Source: a virus
IMG/VR virus record: IMGVR_UViG_3300044846_001289
Coordinates: 1-25,527 of that record
Direction: 5' to 3' (one strand)
DNA: 25,527 bases
In this document: positions 1-6,844 of the stretch, in pieces
How positions within the stretch are numbered: the stretch's first letter is position 1
Layout of the letters: every line of letters begins with the position of its first letter
Position numbers and translations under genes: made by a program
The notes under the pieces: model-generated
The model's input: the letters and a program-made list of their open reading frames with translations, nothing else
What the model was told of the DNA's origin: nothing
The model's database searches: none

Positions 1-63
1 GTTGAAGTGCCAAAAGTATCGACTAGCTACAATAAAGATTCGTTAAGCGTAAAATTCAAGTAA
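1..63 (+). CDS. C-terminal end of an unidentified gene (partial)
   Basis: Frame 1 is open from the left edge to a TAA at 61-63 and encodes the last 20 residues of a protein ending in SVKFK. It is followed by a clear intrinsic terminator, which supports it as the genuine last gene of a plus-strand transcript. The visible tail is hydrophilic and has no motif I recognise, so no function can be given. Confidence 0.55.
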   Translation, partial: VEVPKVSTSYNKDSLSVKFK

Positions 64-79
64 CAAAATTACCATTTTC

Positions 80-113
80 AAAAGCCTTGCATTAAGTTGT
101 AAGGCTTTTTTTG
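80..113 (+). terminator. Intrinsic terminator after the partial gene
   Basis: The stem AAAAGCCTT / AAGGCTTTT (arms about 80-88 and 101-109) encloses about 12 bases and ends in a T7 run. It begins 16 bases after the stop codon of the partial gene, so it probably ends that transcript before the origin-like region. Confidence 0.8.
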
Positions 114-116
114 TGT

Positions 117-441
117 TTTACCTTTGCATTTTAGTTTTACCATTGTAAAAAACTAACGTGTTTATTGACTTTGCAAGGGATGCAAGGGTAAAAAGGGGTA
201 AAATGTATAGAGGAGTTATAAATGAAAATTAATTTTTTATTTTGTAAATTAAATATTTATTGTTCTATTATATTATAAAAAAATCATTTTATCTATTTAT
301 CCCTTGCAAAGCCTTATTTTTATTGACTTTTTACCCTTGCGTTTACCCTTGCTATCTATTGCTATCCATTGCATTGTTATTTTAATAATTATTGTTATAT
401 TTGCAAAGTGCAGTTTTGATTTAGCGGTCAAATGCAAAGGG
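117..441. repeat. Iteron-like repeat region, candidate replication origin
   Basis: This gene-free stretch holds five exact copies of GCAAGGG: two direct (173-179, 182-188) and three inverted (301-307, 334-340, 346-352). Weaker relatives lie at 121-127, 403-408 and 434-440. The copies build two perfect inverted repeats: 13 bp (169-181 with 299-311) and 14 bp (182-195 with 327-340). A 12-bp direct repeat TTTATTGACTTT precedes each side (161-172, 319-330). The interior at about 205-298 is nearly all A/T, like an unwinding element. Iterons around an AT-rich core next to a primase-helicase gene fit a phage origin. That role is inferred from layout; binding sites for a repressor are an alternative. 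Confidence 0.6.
374..403 (+). promoter_or_regulatory. Bacteroidota-type promoter for the primase operon
   Basis: A TAnnTTTG box (TATATTTG, 396-403) lies 19 bases downstream of a TTG (374-376), matching the known Bacteroidota -33/-7 promoter pattern. Transcription would start near 408-411, giving a leader of about 90 bases that contains the interlocked inverted repeats before the primase-helicase start at 500. Confidence 0.55.
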
Positions 442-481
442 TTCACGTTCCCACTGCACTTACTTTTTTTTTTAACGTGAA
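406..481 (+). promoter_or_regulatory. Two interlocked inverted repeats in the primase leader
   Basis: Two perfect inverted repeats are interleaved: AAGTGCAGT (406-414) with ACTGCACTT (453-461), and TTCACGTT (442-449) with AACGTGAA (474-481). The order is A-B-A'-B', so the RNA could form either of two exclusive hairpins or an H-type pseudoknot. A T10 run sits at 464-473. The element ends 18 bases before the primase-helicase start, where it could control transcription or translation. The structure is seen; the role is inferred. Confidence 0.5.
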
Positions 482-499
482 TTAAAAACGTATCAAATT

Positions 500-2614
500 A
501 TGAATATTTCCTATTGGAGTGGAGTCAACCACGTAAAAAAAGACATTGAGAGAACAACTATTGATGAGTTCTTAGAACGCGTAAAAAATGGTTATTGGAA
601 AGACCAAATTTTATTGATTCGAAGCGAATCAGATGTTGATAGAAAAAAGTTACACAAAAAAACTTTGCCTGCTGTTACTATTGGAGGAACTTTTTACGAA
701 CGTTTAGAAAGTAAATTAGAAAAACACAGCGGTTTTATTTGTATTGACATTGATAATTATTCAGATAGAACAAGAATTGACCAAGATGAATATAGCTATG
801 CTTCTTTTATTTCAGTAGGAGGAAATGGATTTGCAGTAATTTGTAAATGTGACCCTTCAAAACATAAAGAATCTTATAATTTTTTAGCTGAATACTATTT
901 CACGAACTTTGGAATAACGGTTGACCCAGCACCAAAAAACGTAGCATCTTGCAGATTTGTTTCTTTTGATGAAAATTTATACATAAATCCAAAATCTAAG
1001 AAACTTAAAACAAAAGTTGAAAAGAAAAAATTAGCTCCTAATTTATCAATTTTAATTCCTAAAAATGATGTTGGGGAATTAGTTAACCAAGTTAGTATTT
1101 CAGTAGTTGAAGATTATTATGATTATTTAAATCTTTCGTTTGCTTTGGCTACTGGATTCAATGAAGAAGGACGCGCGTATTTTCACAAATTGTCTTCATT
1201 ATCTGAAAAGTATAATTTTGACCAAGCCGAAAAACAATACGACATTGCATTAAAGCGAAATAATTTTGGAATAACGGTTGGAACATTTTACTATTATCTT
1301 AAAAAAGCAGGAGTAGATTTAACGGTTTATAATTCAGATAAAGCAATTTCTAAAGTGAAATTGAATAAAAGAATGAATACACCAAAAATTGAAGCGGTAA
1401 AAGAACTTGCAAAGGAAAAAGGTATTGAGGAAAGTGAAGCGGAGGAAATTGTAAATGAAGTATATTCAAGAAACGATTTAGATATTAGACACGAATCGAG
1501 TGCGGAAAATATTATAATAAACGTTACTAACTATGTAATAAAAAAGTATAGTATCAAATACAATACAATAACAAGAAAGAATGAATTGAACGGTAAACCA
1601 ATGACTGATAAAGACTCAAACACTTTATTTTTAGATTGCAGAATGACTTTTGACGACACGGCGATAACTTTTGATTTGGTGAATCGTATTATTGAAAGTA
1701 AAGCGGTAACAGATTACAACCCTTTATTGAATTACATTGAAAACAATAAGAGTAATATTACTAACGGAAATATACAAATGATTTGCGACACAATAGAAAG
1801 CGACACGCATATTAAAAATAGATTTATTCGTAAATGGTTGATTGGTATTATTGCTTGCGTTTACGGTCATCCAGTTAGATATGTTTTAGCCTTAACTGGA
1901 GGTCAAAATACTGGAAAAACGGAATGGTTTAGAAGATTATTACCACCAAGTTTACAAATGTATTATGCTGAATCAAATTTAGACCGTGGCAAAGATGACG
2001 AATTATTAATGTGCGAAAAGCTAATTGTTGTTGATGATGAAATGGGAGGCAAATCCAAACAAGACGAAAAACGATTTAAAGAATTGACTTCAAAAAATTA
2101 CTTTTCTTTGCGTGCATCTTATGGAAGGCACAATCAAGATTATAAACGACTTGCAATTTTGGGGGGAACTTCAAACGACCACCAATTAATAAATGATAGC
2201 ACTGGTAACACAAGAATTTTACCTATTAATGTAAAGTCAATAAATCACGACCTTTATAATTCTATTGATAAAAATGAATTATTTATGGAGTTGGTTCGTG
2301 CTTATGCAAGTGGCGAATCATATCAATTAGAAGCTAATGAATTTGAAGTATTAAATGAAGTTTCAAGAAATTTTGAAAATATTGCATTTGAAAGAGAATT
2401 GATAAACAAGTTTTTTAAAACGGTAGTTGACCAAGGGGAATGGTTAACAGCAACCGAAATAAAAGACATTATTGAAATCAACACCAAACAGCGTATAATG
2501 TCAATGAAAAAATTAGGTAGTGAATTGCGTAATGCTTTTGGCGCACCGAAATTTAAAGATAGGGCAAATAAATATTTTGTACAGCGTAGAAATTTCAATC
2601 CCGAAATATTATGA
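500..2614 (+). CDS. Primase-helicase, VirE_N (BT4734-like) plus VirE ATPase
   Basis: This 704-residue protein probably primes and unwinds DNA for phage replication. Residues about 1-170 resemble the BT4734-like/VirE_N domain found in Bacteroidota primases. About 195-275 resembles a PriCT-type primase C-terminal domain. The rest is a VirE-family P-loop ATPase with Walker A GGQNTGKT at 467-474 and Walker B LIVVDDE at about 508-514, followed by the family pattern around SLRASYG and GGTSN. The length fits a full primase-helicase. It is the first gene after the origin-like region and overlaps the next helicase gene by 4 bases (ATGATT junction), so the two are probably co-translated. Confidence 0.88.
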   Translation: MNISYWSGVNHVKKDIERTTIDEFLERVKNGYWKDQILLIRSESDVDRKKLHKKTLPAVTIGGTFYERLESKLEKHSGFICIDIDNYSDRTRIDQDEYSYASFISVGGNGFAVICKCDPSKHKESYNFLAEYYFTNFGITVDPAPKNVASCRFVSFDENLYINPKSKKLKTKVEKKKLAPNLSILIPKNDVGELVNQVSISVVEDYYDYLNLSFALATGFNEEGRAYFHKLSSLSEKYNFDQAEKQYDIALKRNNFGITVGTFYYYLKKAGVDLTVYNSDKAISKVKLNKRMNTPKIEAVKELAKEKGIEESEAEEIVNEVYSRNDLDIRHESSAENIIINVTNYVIKKYSIKYNTITRKNELNGKPMTDKDSNTLFLDCRMTFDDTAITFDLVNRIIESKAVTDYNPLLNYIENNKSNITNGNIQMICDTIESDTHIKNRFIRKWLIGIIACVYGHPVRYVLALTGGQNTGKTEWFRRLLPPSLQMYYAESNLDRGKDDELLMCEKLIVVDDEMGGKSKQDEKRFKELTSKNYFSLRASYGRHNQDYKRLAILGGTSNDHQLINDSTGNTRILPINVKSINHDLYNSIDKNELFMELVRAYASGESYQLEANEFEVLNEVSRNFENIAFERELINKFFKTVVDQGEWLTATEIKDIIEINTKQRIMSMKKLGSELRNAFGAPKFKDRANKYFVQRRNFNPEIL

Positions 2615-4026
2615 TTAATTTATACGATTATCAAGAGCAGTATATTTCAGAAATAAAACGCTCGTTTAAAATTGGGAATAAAAAAGTTGTTTTGTGTTCA
2701 GCAACTGGAAGTGGTAAGACGGTTATGTTTTCTTTTATGACAAAAGAAGCATTTGCAAGGAATAAGAAAATCTTAATATTAACCGACAGAAAAGAATTGT
2801 TTTCGCAAAGTAGTGGGTCACTTGTTCGTATGGGTTTACACGCAACAGAAATAAAACCAAATTCAAAACATAAGTTGGAAGGTAATTTATTTGTAGCAAT
2901 GGCGCAAACAATCCAAAGACGTATTTCCAAACAAGAATATTTGGATTTGTTTTTAGGATTGGATTTGATAATAATTGATGAAGCGCATAAATCCGCTTTC
3001 GATTTTATTTTTAAATATATTTCAGAATGTACCTATGTAATTGGTGCAACGGCAACACCCCACCGCGAGGGAAAACAAGAATCACTTGAATTATTTTACG
3101 ATGATATTATTCAAGTGATTGACACACCTGATTTAATTGAAAAAGGTAAACTTTCTAATTGCAAAACGTATGGAGTAAAAGTTGATTTAAGCGGAGTAAA
3201 AACCAAAGGCGGAGATTACGATGAAAAAAGTATGGCAGATAAATTTTCTGAAATACAACTTTATCATGGAGTTCACGAAAATTATATGAGAATTTGCGAG
3301 AATAAAAAAGCTATAATTTTTGCGCCGAATATTACAAGTAGCATTGAATTAGTGAAAGATTGGAGTGCTAAAGGATTGGAAATAAAGCACGTTGATTGCT
3401 ATATGAATGACCGCGAAGAGGTTGTTGATTGGTTTAAAAAATCCAAAAACGGAATAATTTCAAACTATGGTATTTTAACCACTGGTTTTGACGTTCCAGA
3501 TATTGAAGTTGTTATTTTGTATCGTGCAACAAAGTCACTACCTTTATTCTTACAAATGGTTGGACGCGGTTCACGAATAATTGAAGGCAAAGATGGATTT
3601 ATTTTATTGGATTTTGGAAATAACGTTAAGCGTCACAACTATTGGGAATTTCCACGTCAATGGTCATTAAAGAAAAAAGAAAAAAAAGAAGGAGTTGCGC
3701 CAATTAAAGAATGTCCCGATTGTGCTTTTTTAATGCCAGCTCGAATAATGGAATGTCCTGAATGTGGTCACGAATTTGAGCCAAGCCAAAAAGAAAAGGA
3801 ACAAAAAGAAATTGCACAACTTGAATTAATGCCCGGTCCACAAATAATGCAAATAGCAAAAACTGCAAGTATTATTGATTTAATTAAAATTCAGAAGGCT
3901 AAAGGTTACGCAAAACAATGGATTTACCACTATTTGAAAACGGCAAATGATTTTAAAGAATATGGACGCTTAATGAAATACCACTATAAGTGGGCAGAAC
4001 GAATGATTAAAATGAAAAACTTATGA
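2611..4026 (+). CDS. DEAD/DEAH-box superfamily 2 helicase
   Basis: This 471-residue protein is a superfamily 2 helicase that would remodel DNA or RNA using ATP during replication or recombination. Motif I is SATGSGKT (30-37), motif II DEAH (123-126), motif III GATATP (145-150), and motif VI QMVGRGSR lies near residue 320. A zinc-ribbon follows at about 370-390, with paired CPDC and CPEC. The C-terminal 80 residues are basic and helical with no known domain. The overall layout matches the ComF/RecG-like DEAD helicases common in phage replication blocks. It overlaps both neighbours by 4 bases, which places it in one operon with the primase and the VRR-NUC nuclease. Confidence 0.88.
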   Translation: MINLYDYQEQYISEIKRSFKIGNKKVVLCSATGSGKTVMFSFMTKEAFARNKKILILTDRKELFSQSSGSLVRMGLHATEIKPNSKHKLEGNLFVAMAQTIQRRISKQEYLDLFLGLDLIIIDEAHKSAFDFIFKYISECTYVIGATATPHREGKQESLELFYDDIIQVIDTPDLIEKGKLSNCKTYGVKVDLSGVKTKGGDYDEKSMADKFSEIQLYHGVHENYMRICENKKAIIFAPNITSSIELVKDWSAKGLEIKHVDCYMNDREEVVDWFKKSKNGIISNYGILTTGFDVPDIEVVILYRATKSLPLFLQMVGRGSRIIEGKDGFILLDFGNNVKRHNYWEFPRQWSLKKKEKKEGVAPIKECPDCAFLMPARIMECPECGHEFEPSQKEKEQKEIAQLELMPGPQIMQIAKTASIIDLIKIQKAKGYAKQWIYHYLKTANDFKEYGRLMKYHYKWAERMIKMKNL

Positions 4027-4376
4027 CCCCTGAAGATGTAATCCAACAAAAATGTGTAATTTGGTTTAGAAACAATTACGGATTGAAAACGCACAATCCA
4101 CGATACATTTTGTTTTCAGTTCCAAATAGTGGAAAAGATGCAAAAGAACAATCGTACAAAAAAGCTACTGGAATGATGGCAGGAGTTTCAGATTTGATTT
4201 TGTTAATGCCAAATGGAAAAACTATCTTTGTAGAAATGAAAACCGAGAAAGGAATACAGTCACCAACGCAAAAGGAATTTGAAAGTGCTGTTATTAATTT
4301 AGGTTTTCAGTATATCGTTTGTCGTTCCTTCGAGCAGTTCCAAAGAGAAATACAGCAATTAATACCGATAGAATAA
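4023..4376 (+). CDS. VRR-NUC domain nuclease
   Basis: This 117-residue single-domain protein matches the virus-type replication-repair nuclease fold (VRR-NUC, PD-(D/E)XK superfamily). The signature is the segment G-V-S-D-L-I-L-L followed by a short turn and F-V-E-M-K, in which D (about 57) and ExK (about 71-73) are the catalytic residues, and then a Q-x-E-F helix. Such proteins are stand-alone in many phages and are thought to cut branched DNA made during replication. Its start overlaps the helicase stop (ATGA), which supports a shared replication role. Confidence 0.85.
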   Translation: MTPEDVIQQKCVIWFRNNYGLKTHNPRYILFSVPNSGKDAKEQSYKKATGMMAGVSDLILLMPNGKTIFVEMKTEKGIQSPTQKEFESAVINLGFQYIVCRSFEQFQREIQQLIPIE

Positions 4377-4396
4377 ATTTTACTAATTTTACAAAT

Positions 4397-4936
4397 ATGG
4401 AAATTCAAAAAGTTAAAATCCAAGAGGTTAAATTAAACCCGAACAACCCGAGGTTAATCAAAGACGATAAGTTTGCGAAGTTGGTTAAATCGATTCAGGA
4501 GTTACCACAAATGTTGGAAATACGACCAATAGTTGTAAACGCTGATATGGTTGTTCTCGGTGGCAATATGCGATTAAAAGCGTGTAAAGAAGCAGGACTT
4601 AAAGAAGTACCGATTATTATTGCTGATAACCTTAACGAAGAACAACAACGTGAATTTTTGATTAAAGATAACGTTTCAGGTGGCGAATGGGATTTTGAAA
4701 TGTTAGCGAATGAATGGGACGTTGAAAAGTTGGAGGATTGGGGATTGGATATACCAACGTTTATGGAAGAACCAAGTTATGAAGATTTAATAGGTGAAGA
4801 AAAAAATAAACCTGCTACAATGAAAATAACTTTTACAAGCCCAGAACAATTACAAAAAGCCGAAATAGAAATACAAGAACTTTTAGATAGGAATTATTCA
4901 GGTTCTTATTTTAGTGTTTCAGCAGGGGAAATATGA
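4397..4936 (+). CDS. ParB-like N-terminal domain protein
   Basis: A 179-residue protein starting at ATG 4397. An upstream TTG in the same frame (4319) would overlap the nuclease gene and adds residues unlike the family. Residues about 1-100 match the ParB/sulfiredoxin-type domain: a lead strand (VKLNPNNPR), then VVLGGNMRLKACKEAG, the equivalent of the ParB GGHRR box, then a helix with LIKDNVSGGEWD. The C-terminal 40 residues form a small alpha/beta unit seen in phage members. There is no methyltransferase domain, although some phage ParB-like proteins carry one. It overlaps the Mom-like gene by 4 bases, so the two are probably made together and may act together on DNA. ParB-like domains can bind or cut DNA or hydrolyse nucleotides; which applies here is unknown. 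Confidence 0.8.
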   Translation: MEIQKVKIQEVKLNPNNPRLIKDDKFAKLVKSIQELPQMLEIRPIVVNADMVVLGGNMRLKACKEAGLKEVPIIIADNLNEEQQREFLIKDNVSGGEWDFEMLANEWDVEKLEDWGLDIPTFMEEPSYEDLIGEEKNKPATMKITFTSPEQLQKAEIEIQELLDRNYSGSYFSVSAGEI

Positions 4937-5520
4937 GATTAGAAATTGCATCTTTTAAAGCGGTTAAATACGCTTGTTTAAATTTTCATTACGCAAAAGC
5001 AGTTCCTACTTATTCAATAGGTTATTCAGTATTTGAAAATAATATATGGTGTGGAGTTGTTTTATTTGGTGGTGGTGCTTCGGTAAATATGCCTGCGAAG
5101 TTTAATTTAAGAAATGGGCAATATTTAGAATTAAATAGAATGGCATTAAACGGTAAACAATCTTCAACAAGTAAAGTTTTATCAATAGCAATTAAACTAA
5201 TTAAAAAAGAATGTCCTACGGTTAGAATGTTATTTAGTTATGCTGATAAAGGACAAGAACATAAAGGAATAATTTATCAAGCTACAAATTGGAATTATAT
5301 TGAAAATATAGAAAGTAGCGGAACTGAATATTTATTAAACGGAATATGGAAACACGATAGGGGAAGATATAATTGGGGAGTTGACTTTAAGAAATTACCA
5401 AAAAGAAAGAAAGCAGGAAAACACAAATATATTTATCCATTAGATAAAACTTTAATACCTTTGTGTAAATCATTAAGTAAACCATACCCAAAAAAAGAAA
5501 TACAAGCGCAAGAAGTGTAA
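4933..5520 (+). CDS. Mom-like DNA modification protein (GNAT fold)
   Basis: This 195-residue protein resembles the phage Mu Mom family, GNAT-fold enzymes that convert adenine in phage DNA to an acetamido form and so block host restriction. Visible family features are FHYAKAVP (18-25, with the conserved His-Tyr pair), a central strand ending GVVLFG, LELNRM (65-70), FSYAD (101-105) and GIIYQATNW (112-120). The C-terminal tail is basic. Codon use is more A/T-rich than in its neighbours by eye, hinting at separate acquisition. It is coupled by ATGA to the ParB-like gene. Its last codons overlap a tRNA-like sequence. Family assignment is good; the exact modification is inferred. Confidence 0.8.
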   Translation: MRLEIASFKAVKYACLNFHYAKAVPTYSIGYSVFENNIWCGVVLFGGGASVNMPAKFNLRNGQYLELNRMALNGKQSSTSKVLSIAIKLIKKECPTVRMLFSYADKGQEHKGIIYQATNWNYIENIESSGTEYLLNGIWKHDRGRYNWGVDFKKLPKRKKAGKHKYIYPLDKTLIPLCKSLSKPYPKKEIQAQEV

Positions 5521-5576
5521 TGGTTGCACGTTGAATATTCCAATTTAAAAGAGGGGTTCGATTCCACCTTTGCGCT
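5506..5576 (+). tRNA. Degenerate tRNA-like sequence, identity unclear
   Basis: A cloverleaf can be drawn. The acceptor GCGCAAG (5506-5512) pairs with TTTGCGC (5569-5575), 7 of 7 with one G-T. The D arm is GTGT/GCAC around AATGGTT. The T loop is a canonical TTCGATT (5557-5563). The T stem (AGGGG/CCACC) has two mismatches. A standard 7-base anticodon loop gives a poor stem, whereas TTGAA/TTTAA pairs fully but leaves an 8-base loop, TATTCCAA. The anticodon is therefore ambiguous (TTC, TCC or CCA), and CCA is not encoded after the discriminator T. It starts inside the last codons of the Mom-like gene. It may be a decayed tRNA, a tRNA mimic or an old attachment site; a working tRNA is less likely. 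Confidence 0.45.
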
Positions 5577-5601
5577 CAAAATAAACAGCGATAAAACAGC
5601 G

Positions 5602-5919
5602 ATGCCAAAACCTGAAAATATAATAGACAAACAATTCCAAAAAGGACAAAGCGGAAATCCTAACGGAAGACCAAAAGGTAGTTTAAACCGTTCAACGATA
5701 GCGAAGTATTGGTTGGAGGTAAATCAAAATTTAAAAAACCCGTTAACTGGCGAAAACGAAACAATGTCGCAGGAAGATTTAATGACTTTGGCACTAATTA
5801 AGAAAGCAAGAGAGGGCGATGTAAACGCTTACAAAGCATTGATGGATTCAGGTTATGGAGCGCCAACGCAACAGATAACCCAAACGATTATCGAACAACC
5901 TTTATTTCCCGATGAATGA
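5602..5919 (+). CDS. DUF5681 domain protein, packaging-associated
   Basis: This 105-residue protein carries the DUF5681 signature near its start: FQKGQSGNPNGRPKG followed by a helical region with ALIKKAREGDVNAYKALMD and an ending GYG. DUF5681 proteins commonly lie just before terminase genes in phages and may act as a small terminase or DNA-binding packaging factor; this is inferred from context. I use ATG 5602 as the start. A TTG at 5524 in the same frame lies within the tRNA-like sequence and would add 26 residues that do not fit the family. The stop overlaps the sigma-like gene start (ATGAATGA). Confidence 0.78.
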   Translation: MPKPENIIDKQFQKGQSGNPNGRPKGSLNRSTIAKYWLEVNQNLKNPLTGENETMSQEDLMTLALIKKAREGDVNAYKALMDSGYGAPTQQITQTIIEQPLFPDE

Positions 5920-6440
5920 ATTGGTTGAGCGAAGTTGCAAAGAATCACAAGAATTATGTAAAAGTAATTAACAGCTTTGGAGAGTATTTTTACGCTGAAG
6001 ATTTGGTGCAAGAAATGTACTTGCGACTTGACCGCAACAAGCAACCCGACCAAATAATTGTAAACGGCAAAGTGAATGAATACTATATTTACTTAACTCT
6101 TAAATCGGTATTTCTAAACTTTGTAAAAGCTAAAAAGCAAATTATCAAAACAAATGATTTACCTTTGAATATTGAATCCGTTGATAATACCGAATACCAC
6201 GAAGCACAATTAAGGTTTAACATACGTATTGAAGCCGAAATAGACAAGTGGCACTGGTACGATGCGATGTTGTTTAGGTTGTATTTAGAAAGCGGTAAAT
6301 CGATGCGAGATATATCAGACGGAACAACGATTAGTTTGCGTTCAGTATTCGACACGATAACAGAATGTAAAAGGAAGCTGAAAGCGAATTGTAAAGAAGA
6401 TTACGAAGATTTAGTTAATAACGATTTAGAATTGATATAA
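5916..6440 (+). CDS. Sigma-70-like small regulator
   Basis: This 174-residue protein has the layout of a small sigma factor. AEDLVQEMYLRL (27-38) matches the core-binding region 2 helix of ECF-type sigma factors. The C-terminal part (about 105-160) forms a helix-turn-helix-like region 4 with LYLESGKSMRDIS and SLRSVFDTI. It could redirect host RNA polymerase to phage late promoters. A repeated two-part motif occurs before several structural gene clusters, which gives it candidate targets. It overlaps the genes on both sides, between DUF5681 and the terminase. A DNA-binding terminase small subunit is an alternative, since both need an HTH. Confidence 0.6.
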   Translation: MNWLSEVAKNHKNYVKVINSFGEYFYAEDLVQEMYLRLDRNKQPDQIIVNGKVNEYYIYLTLKSVFLNFVKAKKQIIKTNDLPLNIESVDNTEYHEAQLRFNIRIEAEIDKWHWYDAMLFRLYLESGKSMRDISDGTTISLRSVFDTITECKRKLKANCKEDYEDLVNNDLELI

Positions 6441-6844
6441 TGGCAAAAAGAAAAGCAAAAGGATTAGGAGATACAATCGACCAAATCACAACAGCAACGG
6501 GAATTAAAGCACTTGTTAAATTTGTAGCAGGAGAAGACTGCGGTTGCGACCAACGAAAGGAAGCACTTAACAAACTATTTCCTTACAATAAACCCAATTG
6601 TTTAACCGAACAAGATTACAACTTTCTAAAGGAATTTTTCGATGTTACACGAGGTGCAGTTGTTCCAACGGTTCAATACAGATTAAACCAAATTTACACG
6701 AACGTATTTAACAAGCCAGCTGAATTTACAAGTTGCGGAAGTTGCTTGTTAGACCGCATTAACGAATTAAAGAAAATATACGATTCTTATGTTCAAGAGA
6801 ACGACCGCCGTCAACAAGATACGGCAACTGAAGAAACGAATTAA
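6440..6844 (+). CDS. Cys-containing conserved phage protein, unknown function
   Basis: A 134-residue protein without a named domain. It has a basic N-terminus, then CGC (Cys34, Cys36), Cys54, a central helical segment with LTEQDYNFLKEFF, and CGSC (Cys99, Cys102). The paired cysteines could bind a metal ion. The C-terminus is helical and polar. It starts in a TAATG overlap with the sigma-like gene, and its 3' end overlaps the terminase start by 56 bases. Its place just before the large terminase suggests a packaging role, perhaps as small subunit, but nothing in the sequence proves it. Confidence 0.65.
   Translation: MAKRKAKGLGDTIDQITTATGIKALVKFVAGEDCGCDQRKEALNKLFPYNKPNCLTEQDYNFLKEFFDVTRGAVVPTVQYRLNQIYTNVFNKPAEFTSCGSCLLDRINELKKIYDSYVQENDRRQQDTATEETN

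Noticed and set aside
203-232. Short ATG frame in the origin-like region
   Set aside because: Only nine codons before a TAA, in an AT-rich core; no sign of coding.
3671-3690. A-rich Lys codon run in the helicase as a frameshift site
   Set aside because: The main frame continues with a convincing zinc ribbon and a full C-terminus; no long alternative frame follows.
4319-4396. A longer start for the ParB-like gene (TTG 4319)
   Set aside because: It would overlap the nuclease gene and adds residues unlike ParB-like proteins; ATG 4397 fits the family start.
5524-5601. A longer start (TTG 5524) for the DUF5681 gene
   Set aside because: It lies within the tRNA-like sequence and the added residues do not fit the family; ATG 5602 fits.
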